DNA of 64,000 nucleotides from DATJUF01 sp035524095 (GTDB taxonomy: Bacteria > Desulfobacterota > Binatia > Binatales > Binataceae). The notes under the pieces are model-generated. The model saw only the letters and a list, made by a program, of their open reading frames with translations, searched no databases and was not told the DNA's origin. A program made the translations under genes and the position numbers. The stretch spans positions 8,144 through 72,143 of the forward strand of contig DATKPK010000189.1 of assembly GCA_035524095.1 (NCBI GenBank), given 5' to 3'. Shown here in pieces: positions 27,643-35,765 of the stretch. The stretch's first letter is position 1. Each line of letters starts with the position of its first letter.

Positions 27643-30006
27643 CTACGGGGAAATGAGGGCGGAGCGGCCTTTGCTCCCCATCCGGACACCGATCTTTTTC
27701 AGAAAGCCGGCGGGCAGTTCGGCTCCGATTAGGGCGAAGATCAATTCGTTGGCGAGTTCGATCGGAGTACTGAGGAGCGGACCAGTGGCGCGCGCACCTG
27801 AAGCCAGTTGAACTGGCGACAGAACCACTTTGTCTGGGCGAATCGCTGTCAGGGCCGTCGCCGGATACATGGTTATACGATGAGCTCGCTGCAACTCGAC
27901 GATCTTTTCAACGTTTTCCCGCGAGACGTTGGTGAGCACGGGCGAGCGGAACGAATAAGTCACGCGATTGCCGAGCCGTGGATCGGCGAGAGCTTGGGCG
28001 ACTTCGGCGCCAGCGTTGCCGCCACCGACGACGAGAATTTCGCGGCCGTGGTACTCGTCGGCGTCGATCAGCATGTAATGAACGCGGCCGGGTTCGTCGC
28101 CTGGGATGTTCAGATGGCGCGGGTTGCCGCGCACACCAATCGCGAGCACCACGCAGCGGGCCTTGAAGACGTCGCGGCGCGCGGTGACCAGGCGAAAGAG
28201 ATCAGGTTCGCGAGCGATGTCGGCCACCTCCTGGCGGTCGTTGATAGTGAGCTTGAGCTGGGCGATGATCCGTTCCCATTCGCGGATAAGTTCTTCGCGA
28301 GAATTGTCACCTTCGAGAAAGAAGGTGCCGTATTCCTCGATATCAATCGGCGTGGCCTGCACGAATTTCGCGCGCGGATAAGCGCGAAGGGTGCTAGCGG
28401 GAGTCATTTTCTCAAGAGTGACGTACTTAAGCCCCATCACTTGAGCGGTAGCGGTGGCGCCGAGGCCTGCGGGACCACAGCCGACAATCGCGACGTCATA
28501 AACATCGGGCTGGACGGGGAGGCGGAGCTGTTTCAGTTCGGCGGCGATCGCTTCAATCACCTGACGTCCCGAGCGCATCGCGAGGTTGATTGATGCGGTG
28601 CCGGCCGCCTCGCCGATGAGATAAAGACGCCTGACACTGGTCTGGTAGGTGTCGTCAATTAGCGGGACTTCATGGGCAGGCTGTGGCGCGACTTCGATCA
28701 TCACTTCGCCAGCCGCGACTTTAGACGGTACCAGCATCGGAAGGACGAGAAAGCCGAGGCTCGCGGCGAACACGCCGATGGTCCCGAGCCACCAGGGTGA
28801 CATCCGAACAGGCGAAAAATGGAGTCTGCTATTGGAACTGAGTGAGGGCCAGTAGAGGGTCAAATGGAGGTTGCGCGGCTGATTCGGCGGAAACTTTGGG
28901 GCTGGAACGTGGAAGTCGTTGGCGAGGACAACGCCGTGGTGATGGAAGGGATGGCAATCCCCGCAGGCGACAACGCGATCGTCGCCGGGCGCGGAAGATA
29001 TGTCAGTGGCGAGAGCATTGCCTACGGCGAGCCATCCGACGAATGCGTGATCGTCAACTAGTGCGGCGGACGTCAGAACGGCAGACTGAATCGCGCCGCG
29101 GAACGATGACGAATTGAACAATGCTTGAGTCGAACGGTTCGCCGCTGGCGGCGGACTCTGGTGGGCGTGGCAGGTGAAACATTGCGCGACGCTCAGGGAA
29201 GCGTCGTCGTCGGGTGCGATGCTAGCTGGGATCGTCGCATGACAAGTAATGCATTGCGACGCGAGATGGCCCGGTGAATGGACGAAGACTGCGTTAATAT
29301 GAAAAACACGTGCGGAATAGGGCAGAATAACTGGATCAGTTCCGACCGACGCGGGGAGTTTGAGGAACGAATCCTGCGGCGCGATATGGCATCCCGCGCC
29401 CGTGCATGAACTCCACCGAAAACTCATCGAGTCCTTCTGTGGCGGCGTCACAGCATTGACGATATGGCACGAGGTGCAGGCAAAGCCTCCTGGCCGTGCC
29501 GGATAATGGCTTTCGATCAGTGCCTTATGCAGCTTGTGATTAAACGGCTCGGTGAAGTTATTGGCGGGAGGATCGGGCCGCGTTACGGATGCGGCCACAT
29601 GTTCGTCGACGGCCCGGATCGAGGGATGATGATGGCACCAGGTGCAGGCGAAGGAGGCCGCGGCTGAGATATCGACGATCCGTCCCTGATGTTCGCTGTG
29701 GCAGCTAAGGCAGGCGAGGTAGTTATTTTTGTCGAGCATCAATTGTCGGCCAGGCGGGACGGACGTCAGCTCGTCACTCATATCCATTGCGCCGTGCGGA
29801 TTGACGTCGCTGATATCGCCGTGACAGACGATGCATCGCTGACTGACAGGGCCGTGCCATGCGCGATGGCATGAGCCACATTCACCTTCGAGCTGCGCAT
29901 GGGCTGCGATTACGCGGCCAGGCTGATAACTGGTGCGCGGTGCGAGCATCAATGCCGTGAAGAGGATCGCGGCGACGCCGATTATCCAGCCAAGCCGCCG
30001 CATCAT
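27643..30006 (-). CDS. Nine-haem cytochrome c / transmembrane / FAD-NAD(P)H oxidoreductase fusion
   Basis: The 787-residue protein starts with a membrane segment (7-22) followed by a periplasmic cytochrome c part. Eight CxxCH sites start at residues 43, 58, 99, 121, 177, 252, 276 and 348, and one CX4CH site lies at 201-207. A second membrane helix (404-424) leads to a flavoprotein with an FAD motif GCGPAG (509-514) and an NAD(P)H motif GGGNAG (661-666), as in thioredoxin-reductase-like enzymes but with no redox CxxC. Oddly, residues 451-490 resemble the C-terminal FAD strand of such reductases placed ahead of the Rossmann fold. It could move electrons across the membrane between a cytoplasmic dinucleotide pool and periplasmic haems. 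ATGA overlap with the upstream gene supports one operon. Confidence 0.85.
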   Translation of the reverse strand: MMRRLGWIIGVAAILFTALMLAPRTSYQPGRVIAAHAQLEGECGSCHRAWHGPVSQRCIVCHGDISDVNPHGAMDMSDELTSVPPGRQLMLDKNNYLACLSCHSEHQGRIVDISAAASFACTWCHHHPSIRAVDEHVAASVTRPDPPANNFTEPFNHKLHKALIESHYPARPGGFACTSCHIVNAVTPPQKDSMSFRWSSCTGAGCHIAPQDSFLKLPASVGTDPVILPYSARVFHINAVFVHSPGHLASQCITCHATIPASIAPDDDASLSVAQCFTCHAHQSPPPAANRSTQALFNSSSFRGAIQSAVLTSAALVDDHAFVGWLAVGNALATDISSAPGDDRVVACGDCHPFHHHGVVLANDFHVPAPKFPPNQPRNLHLTLYWPSLSSNSRLHFSPVRMSPWWLGTIGVFAASLGFLVLPMLVPSKVAAGEVMIEVAPQPAHEVPLIDDTYQTSVRRLYLIGEAAGTASINLAMRSGRQVIEAIAAELKQLRLPVQPDVYDVAIVGCGPAGLGATATAQVMGLKYVTLEKMTPASTLRAYPRAKFVQATPIDIEEYGTFFLEGDNSREELIREWERIIAQLKLTINDRQEVADIAREPDLFRLVTARRDVFKARCVVLAIGVRGNPRHLNIPGDEPGRVHYMLIDADEYHGREILVVGGGNAGAEVAQALADPRLGNRVTYSFRSPVLTNVSRENVEKIVELQRAHRITMYPATALTAIRPDKVVLSPVQLASGARATGPLLSTPIELANELIFALIGAELPAGFLKKIGVRMGSKGRSALISP

Positions 30007-30902
30007 ACACCCGCGAAATAGAGCACGCCGGCGACGTGGCAGATGACCATCACAGAGACGATCATGAAAAGCCCGATATGGAAGCGTAGCCAGCTTTTGC
30101 CGAAACGAAGATTGAATCGATTTTGCTCGAGACGGATCTTGCGCTGGGCGATATCAAGCAGGGCGTCATAGGCCGGCTGATCGGGACCTAGCACTGACCC
30201 TGCCTGCCGTGCGGCCATTGCCAGAGATAGGGCTGGATCGGTCCGCATGAAAGTGCCAAAGAAAAATCGATAGCCTGGATGGGCGCGAGTGAGCAGCGGA
30301 CGGATATTGGCAAGATAGGCACGAACCAACGTCTCGGAATGGCCAAGCACGGATTCCTCGGCCTCAACGTAGAGCTGGCGCATCCGCTGGTCGATGTCCT
30401 GCTGGCGGACTTCCTGAGCGCCGCGCAGGAGCATTTCGTGAGGCAAGATGGTTTGAAGGGTCAACCCGAGGGCGCCGGTTGCGACCAAGAGGAGAAGCGC
30501 GGCCTTCAAGACGCTTTCCAGCGGCGTGGAGGGACCCGCCTCTGAATGCCACCAGAACGGCAGCAGCATCAATGCGCCAGCCGTAACGTGGACGACGCGC
30601 CAGCTTTCAAGCCGATCTAAGTTCACGAGACGGCACGCAATTGCTTGAGGCATCAGTGCGGCGGCACGAAGCCACCGAGCGGAGATCCATAGATTACGTT
30701 TGCGGACGTAATAGAGGAGGGCGATCAGCATTACGACGAGGGTCGCGATGCCGGTGCGGTACGAGCCGAAGCGGGCTGGGAAGTCAGGGGTTAGCTCGTG
30801 GACGATGAATACGACCAAGCCGGCCAGTGTCGCCGACATCGTCGCTGAGCCGAGCGGTGTGGCATGCCGCCGGTCAGCGGCCTCGCCGAGTTGATCCCTC
30901 AC
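30003..30902 (-). CDS. Membrane protein, probable b-type cytochrome subunit
   Basis: The 299-residue protein has several hydrophobic helices: about 25-40, 48-66, 105-118 and 130-152, then a charged middle region and a final helix pair (about 268-298). Histidines that could bind haem b sit in helices: WRVVHVTAGALML, WHSEAG, RFHIGLFMIVSVM and MVICHVAGVLYF. The charged middle section (about 155-265) would be extramembranous. I do not match it to a named family, so the cytochrome b call is by inference from these histidines and from its place between an iron-sulphur protein and a multihaem cytochrome. The start is GTG; ATG at 30839 is an alternative. The stop overlaps the next gene by four bases. 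Confidence 0.65.
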   Translation of the reverse strand: MRDQLGEAADRRHATPLGSATMSATLAGLVVFIVHELTPDFPARFGSYRTGIATLVVMLIALLYYVRKRNLWISARWLRAAALMPQAIACRLVNLDRLESWRVVHVTAGALMLLPFWWHSEAGPSTPLESVLKAALLLLVATGALGLTLQTILPHEMLLRGAQEVRQQDIDQRMRQLYVEAEESVLGHSETLVRAYLANIRPLLTRAHPGYRFFFGTFMRTDPALSLAMAARQAGSVLGPDQPAYDALLDIAQRKIRLEQNRFNLRFGKSWLRFHIGLFMIVSVMVICHVAGVLYFAGV

Positions 30903-30947
30903 TCGTCGTGTTCTTCTAATCCGGCCGCCGTGATCCTTGCGGGTTAT

Positions 30948-32567
30948 TTAGTCGCTGCCGCCGCGAGCCTTACGCACGCGGGAACCTTCACTAATCGCGC
31001 CGGTTTGTTGAAACAGCTTTGCCGGGTCGATGCGTATAGCGGCTCCAGTAGGACAATTATGCACACATCCCATGAACGGCAGGCCGTCGCAAAGGTCGCA
31101 TTTGATCGGAAAGGCGGCGGGAGTGTGTTGTTCCGTCCCGGCTGGCATTGTGAGTGACTTTTGGCTGGCTGGCCGGCCGCCGAAAAGTCGTTGCCACCAT
31201 GACGTATCGGTATCGTGTCCGGCGATTGGATAAGGCCGGAAAAAATTTGGATCGCCCATAACGTGAGCCTTGCGCGCCTGGGCCTGGTCGAAGGTCGGCG
31301 AGTCTATCATTGCGATGTTGTCGTAAGGACAGGCAATAGCGCAATTGCCACATCCGATACACATATCGTAGTCGAAATAGATTTCACCTTCGGGGCGCCG
31401 CTTGATCGAACCCGTGGGGCAACTGTTCATGCATTTCGGATCGTCGCAATGGCGGCAGGCGCTCGGTATTAGATATTTACCAATCTGGATGCCGTTGCGA
31501 ATCAGGCGGCTCTTGCCATGCAGTGATTCGCAGGCCTGGACACACTGATCGCACTTGATACAGAGATCAAGGTCCATGACAAGCAGGGCGTCGGCCTGGA
31601 TTACGCCAAGCTGGCCGCTGCGCTCAAGTTCGGCCGAGAGTTCGGGCGTGATGCGCCTTTCCTGTTCATGGCGTTGATCGATAACCTTGCGCACCTGCTT
31701 GAGGATTTGTGGGTATTCGCGGCAAAGCTCATAGAAATCATCGCGCTTGATTCTGATTAACTCGCATTTGCCGGCGGTCAATACAGTTGCCCAGCGGACG
31801 CCCGTTTCGAAGAGCGCCATCTCGCCGAAATACTCGCCTGCGCGGAGATAAGCCAGCACGCGATGGGAGCCGTCGTCGTTTTCGCGAATTACTTGGACAA
31901 AGCCGTCGCGAACAATATACAGTGCGTCGCCCGGCTCACCTTGAGTGACTAAAGGCACCCCGCGAAGCTCGTGGCGGATCACTTCGCATTTGGGTGCGAG
32001 CTGATTCACGAAGTTGGTTGGGACACCGCGGAAGAGTTCGAGATTGATCGCAGTGGCCTTCACCGCCAAATCGCGATAACGATCGGCGATTAGGGTGCGA
32101 GCCTCGGGATTGATCTCAATATACTTGAGGGCGTAGCGCGGGACGTAAAAGATTTCGGCAGAGCCACGCGCGACCACATCCACTGACCGAGGCAGGCCGC
32201 CGATCGCACCAAGCTCACCGTAGAAATCACCCTGCTGGAGCTGGAGCAAAACGCCGCGCCCGAGTGCTTCGACCTCGTCGACGAGATTGACACCTCCGCT
32301 TAGTACGAAACAGAGGTCGAGTTCATATTCACCTTTGCGGCAGATAGTTTCGGCATCGTTGAACGTGCGGACACAGAGTCCCGGTTCGCGCTCGTAGGCG
32401 GCTAGAAATGAGTCGCGCTGTTCATCCGTAAAGGTGCGAAAGACAGCAAGCGGATGGAGCCGCTGCCAAAGAATCCACGGGGGCAATTTGTCGTTGGCGG
32501 GTTCCTCCGGCACAAAGTTAGTAGGCCTTGCCGTGTGCAGTATGTCAATCGGCGACGCTGTAGACAT
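30948..32567 (-). CDS. Double cyclic-nucleotide-binding domain fused to a four-[4Fe-4S] ferredoxin module
   Basis: Two cNMP-binding folds lie at about 42-160 and 178-295. Each keeps the phosphate-cassette Glu and Arg: GELGAIGGLPRSVDV (E118, R127) and FGEMALFETGVRWAT (E249, R258). Residues 330-510 hold 16 cysteines in four groups (336/339/342/346, 371/374/379/383, 403/406/409/413 and 490/493/501/505), the pattern of HybA/DmsB-like electron-transfer subunits with four clusters. There is no DNA-binding helix-turn-helix, so this is not a Crp regulator. It is first in a three-gene operon with a membrane protein and a multihaem flavoprotein. A nucleotide signal could gate electron flow, which is inference. 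Confidence 0.88.
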   Translation of the reverse strand: MSTASPIDILHTARPTNFVPEEPANDKLPPWILWQRLHPLAVFRTFTDEQRDSFLAAYEREPGLCVRTFNDAETICRKGEYELDLCFVLSGGVNLVDEVEALGRGVLLQLQQGDFYGELGAIGGLPRSVDVVARGSAEIFYVPRYALKYIEINPEARTLIADRYRDLAVKATAINLELFRGVPTNFVNQLAPKCEVIRHELRGVPLVTQGEPGDALYIVRDGFVQVIRENDDGSHRVLAYLRAGEYFGEMALFETGVRWATVLTAGKCELIRIKRDDFYELCREYPQILKQVRKVIDQRHEQERRITPELSAELERSGQLGVIQADALLVMDLDLCIKCDQCVQACESLHGKSRLIRNGIQIGKYLIPSACRHCDDPKCMNSCPTGSIKRRPEGEIYFDYDMCIGCGNCAIACPYDNIAMIDSPTFDQAQARKAHVMGDPNFFRPYPIAGHDTDTSWWQRLFGGRPASQKSLTMPAGTEQHTPAAFPIKCDLCDGLPFMGCVHNCPTGAAIRIDPAKLFQQTGAISEGSRVRKARGGSD

Positions 32568-32681
32568 TTGATAAGGTTAGGCTTAGATTTGAAAATGAAA
32601 CTGTCCGGACGCAGTCTCAGCTTTAACCCGCAGGGTTTTTCTGTCTCGCGCGCTTCCCGGAAAATCGAAGGAGGGGCTTTG

Positions 32682-33056
32682 ATGCCCACTAAATTGTACG
32701 TAGGTAATTTGGCCTACTCGGTTACCAATGAGGACCTGGAAGGTTTGTTCTCCCAGGCCGGCAAGGTCGACAGTGCCGTCGTGGTAGTCGACAAGTTCTC
32801 GGGTCAGTCGCGCGGGTTCGGTTTCGTCGAAATGGCAGACTCCAATGACGCTGCCAGAGCGATCGAAGAATTCAACGATACTGAGCTGAAGGGGCGGAAT
32901 ATTCGCGTCAATGAGGCACGTCCGCGTGAAGGCGGCGGCGGTGGCGGTCCTCGAGGCGGCGGTGGAGGGGGCGGCGGTCGTGATCGTCGCGGTGGCGGCC
33001 GCAATGGTGGTGGCAGTGGCGGCGGTGGAGGGGGCGGCGGCAATCGCCGCTGGTAG
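32682..33056 (+). CDS. Glycine-rich RNA-binding protein (single RRM)
   Basis: The 124-residue protein has one RRM with RNP2 KLYVGNLAYS near the N-terminus and RNP1 RGFGFVEM, followed by a Gly/Arg tail from about residue 84. This is the form of cyanobacterial and proteobacterial Rbp proteins, which are often cold-induced and bind RNA. The ATG at 32682 has AAGGAGG eight bases upstream; longer in-frame extensions lack support. It is divergent from the redox operon and has its own terminator, so it is probably monocistronic. The long untranslated leader (over 100 bases to the divergent gene) could carry cold-responsive structure, not visible here. Confidence 0.93.
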   Translation: MPTKLYVGNLAYSVTNEDLEGLFSQAGKVDSAVVVVDKFSGQSRGFGFVEMADSNDAARAIEEFNDTELKGRNIRVNEARPREGGGGGGPRGGGGGGGGRDRRGGGRNGGGSGGGGGGGGNRRW

Positions 33057-33078
33057 TTTAACCAAGCGGAATTTAGAG

Positions 33079-33107
33079 GGCGGACGCGTGAAAGCATCCG
33101 CCTTTTT
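33079..33107 (+). terminator. Intrinsic terminator after the RRM gene
   Basis: GGCGGACGC and GCATCCGCC form a nine-position stem with one mismatch around GTGAAA, followed by TTTTT, 23 bases after the stop. Confidence 0.85.
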
Positions 33108-33212
33108 CATTTTCGGCGGCTGTCCGTGGCCGGTCATATATCAACGCATGCGGGCGAACCAAGAGCGAGCTAAATTATCAAGCCCGCGTGATCGATCCGG
33201 ACTCGCTAGTCC

Positions 33213-34283
33213 ATGAATGTATCTTCGACAACGGCCTCGACCGATCAGGGGACAGTTTACGGCGGCGACTTTTATGCCGCAATGCGGTTGCCGCAATTTC
33301 AAACGCTTTGCTATAGCTGGAATCCGGCTGTTATCCGATGCAGCGAGACAGACCAGGAGAATTGCGTAGTGTTAAGCCCGACTGAACAGATTGAACATCT
33401 CAAACTAGCCGCGAGTTTTGCCGGTCTCGAAATGGCGGAACCGGTGCTGCCGGAGTCCCATCATACAGTGGTGGGTAAGATGCGCTTTCATTACCTCGAT
33501 TGGGGTAATGCGATTCGCCCGCCGATTTTGTTCCTGCATGGCGGCGGCCTAAACGCTCATACGTGGGACCTGGTCTGCCTGATGCTTCGCGATAGTTTCC
33601 ACTGCGTCGCGCTCGATCAACGCGGGCACGGCGATAGCGAATGGGAGCCGACGGCGAACTATAGTTTCGAGTCGCAGGTTCAGGACGTGGCGGGATTCGT
33701 CGAGAAGCTGAAGCTTCATCGGCCACTGGTCGTGGGTCATTCGATGGGCGGCTTCGCGGCGATGGGTTACTCGATTGAGCATGCGCCGACGATGGCGGGG
33801 CTGGTGCTGGTAGATATCGCACCGGAGCTAGAGTTCACGGGATCGTCGCGCATCCGGCAGTTCATCACGCAGGATCGCGAACTCGATTCTGTCGATGCGT
33901 TTATCGAGAAGGCGATGAGCTTCAATCCGCGGCGTAACCGGGAGCTCTTGCGGCGGAGCTTGATGCACAATCTGCGGCAACTACCTAGCGGACGATGGAC
34001 TTGGAAACACGATCCCAATCGCATGTCGGGCGATTTCGAGAAAGAGCGCAAGGCCCGTGTGGAACATATCAATAGCAGCGCTGGGAAGATCACTTGTCCC
34101 GTCTTGGTGCTGCGCGGTGACCGCAGTGATGTATTGACGGACGCAGCAGCGCAACAGTTCGCGTCGGCAGTGCCAAACGGTCGGTGGCTAAGGGTACCGA
34201 ACGCTGGTCACACGATTCAGGGTGATAATCCGCGTGGATTGCTCGAAGCGCTGTGGCCATTCATTCGCGAAGTTGGGCTGTAA
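33213..34283 (+). CDS. Alpha/beta hydrolase
   Basis: The core from about residue 90 has LFLHGGGLNAHTWDL (oxyanion strand) and nucleophile S177 in VVGHSMGGFAAMGYS. The acid is near VLRGDRSDVLT and the His in NAGHTIQGDNP, a standard alpha/beta hydrolase. With the ATG at 33213 the product is 356 residues, but its first 50 residues look unlike a domain; GTG at 33369 would give a 304-residue protein of normal length and may be the real start. Substrate unknown. It is convergent with the CoA-transferase gene across a long hairpin. Confidence 0.85.
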   Translation: MNVSSTTASTDQGTVYGGDFYAAMRLPQFQTLCYSWNPAVIRCSETDQENCVVLSPTEQIEHLKLAASFAGLEMAEPVLPESHHTVVGKMRFHYLDWGNAIRPPILFLHGGGLNAHTWDLVCLMLRDSFHCVALDQRGHGDSEWEPTANYSFESQVQDVAGFVEKLKLHRPLVVGHSMGGFAAMGYSIEHAPTMAGLVLVDIAPELEFTGSSRIRQFITQDRELDSVDAFIEKAMSFNPRRNRELLRRSLMHNLRQLPSGRWTWKHDPNRMSGDFEKERKARVEHINSSAGKITCPVLVLRGDRSDVLTDAAAQQFASAVPNGRWLRVPNAGHTIQGDNPRGLLEALWPFIREVGL

Positions 34284-34309
34284 AGCGATTGCTCGACTGA
34301 GTAATGCCC

Positions 34310-34341
34310 GGGCGCCGGAGCGATAATTCACTCCGGCGCCC
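34310..34341. terminator. Hairpin between convergent genes, probable bidirectional terminator
   Basis: GGGCGCCGGAG and CTCCGGCGCCC pair perfectly over 11 bp around a 10-base loop, halfway between two convergent stops. The plus-strand flank is GATCATTTC, so the T tract is weak in both directions. Confidence 0.6.
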
Positions 34342-34377
34342 GATCATTTCAGCAATGCGTTAGCGATTAAATGATGA

Positions 34378-35604
34378 TCAATATGGTGCGTTGTGCAGCA
34401 CGCCCTGACTTTCGAGATCGCGGACGCGACCGGTGGAATAACCAAGAAACTTTGTTAGTACCTCTTCGTTGTGCTCACCGAGCATCGGCGCTTCGAGAGT
34501 GAGGCGTTCGGGAAACTCCGAGAAACGCAGCGCGAACCCGGGCACGTCAAAATCGCCGAGGATGCGGTCATGGACGGTGCGAATCGTACCACGTCCACGC
34601 AGATGGGGATGCTGCCGCGCCTCGGCTACGGAAAGGATCGGTGCACATGGCACGCGATATTCGCGAATCGGCGCCATGACGGCTTCGTCATTAGGCTGGG
34701 CCTGCAACCACGATTCAATTTCACTGACTAATTCCTTGAGATTCTTTAAACGATCACCGTTGGTGACAAAGCGAGGGTCTTGCGCGAGCTCCGCCTTGCC
34801 CATCGCCTTGCATAGATTCGCGAAATGATGTTGCAAGGCGGCGATGATCACAAAGTCGCGCTTGTTGCCACGAAAGACACCGCATGGAACCGCGTACCAC
34901 GAATGTGCCCCGGAACGAGTCGGATTGATCTTGCCATTACTGAGGCTATTCATCTGCACGCCAGCCTCGTGATAATGAGCGTAAGTATCGAGTAGCGAAA
35001 TATCGAGATGCTGACCGCGTCCGGTGCGCTGGCAGTAGAGCAGAGCGGCGCAGATCGCACCCATCGCATGCGCTCCTGTGCTGACGTCGCCGATCGCGAT
35101 CATTGGAATCTGCGGCGGACCGTCAGACTCACCGCCCATCGAAGTGATACCGGCGTAGGCCGCGCCGAGATAATCGAAGCCGGGTTCATTCGCGAGAGGA
35201 CCGGTTTGGCCGAATGCTGAAATTGAGCACATCACGATTTTCGGATTGATTGCGCTGACGGTTGCGTAATCGAGCCCGAGCCGAGCAATCACGCCGGGCG
35301 CGTAGTTCTGAACCAGCACATCGATATGCGGTAGCAGTCCCTTGATAATCGCGAGGCCCTCGGGATGTTTCACATCGAGGCAAATATCTCTCTTGCCGCG
35401 ATTGTGCTGAACGAAATAACCACTGCGGCCCTTGACCAATACACCACCGAGACGCGCGGGATCGCCGGCGGGCGGAAGCTCAACTTTGATAACATCAGCG
35501 CCCATTTCCGCGAGCATCAGCGTAGTCGTTGGTCCCGCAACGACCTGGCTGAAATCCAGTACGCGATAGCCGTCGAGCACGTGTTTGAGATTGTCCCCAG
35601 ACAT
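34378..35604 (-). CDS. CaiB/BaiF-type (family III) CoA-transferase
   Basis: The 408-residue protein shows the family III signatures: RVLDFSQVVAGPTTTLMLAE, GADVIKVE, and NRGKRDICLDVKHPEG. The catalytic Asp is expected in the segment EPGFDYLGAAYAG. These enzymes move CoA between acyl-CoA and free acids such as oxalate, carnitine, bile acids or benzylsuccinate. The ATG at 35604 has GGAGGTC eight bases upstream; a frame reaching 35631 is therefore rejected. An acyl-CoA dehydrogenase-family gene follows upstream on the same strand, 161 bases away, and both suggest catabolism of an acid via its CoA ester. Substrate unknown. Confidence 0.93.
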   Translation of the reverse strand: MSGDNLKHVLDGYRVLDFSQVVAGPTTTLMLAEMGADVIKVELPPAGDPARLGGVLVKGRSGYFVQHNRGKRDICLDVKHPEGLAIIKGLLPHIDVLVQNYAPGVIARLGLDYATVSAINPKIVMCSISAFGQTGPLANEPGFDYLGAAYAGITSMGGESDGPPQIPMIAIGDVSTGAHAMGAICAALLYCQRTGRGQHLDISLLDTYAHYHEAGVQMNSLSNGKINPTRSGAHSWYAVPCGVFRGNKRDFVIIAALQHHFANLCKAMGKAELAQDPRFVTNGDRLKNLKELVSEIESWLQAQPNDEAVMAPIREYRVPCAPILSVAEARQHPHLRGRGTIRTVHDRILGDFDVPGFALRFSEFPERLTLEAPMLGEHNEEVLTKFLGYSTGRVRDLESQGVLHNAPY

Positions 35605-35765
35605 GCAATTTGACCTCCATAAAGAGGGCAAGAACTGACGCCCACACGGTCTCTATAGCACTGTCTGCCACGAAGCGGTTGCACCCGTGCATGGTTTGCT
35701 GAGGGCGGGCGAGAAAAGATCACCCGACGCCCGATTGCGAGCCCTGGGACCGGCGTGCCGGACAG

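Noticed and set aside
32930..33056. Glycine-rich repeat stretch, considered as a repeat array
   Set aside because: It is the Gly/Arg-rich tail of an RRM protein with mixed GGN codons, not a spaced direct-repeat array; no CRISPR-like pattern exists.
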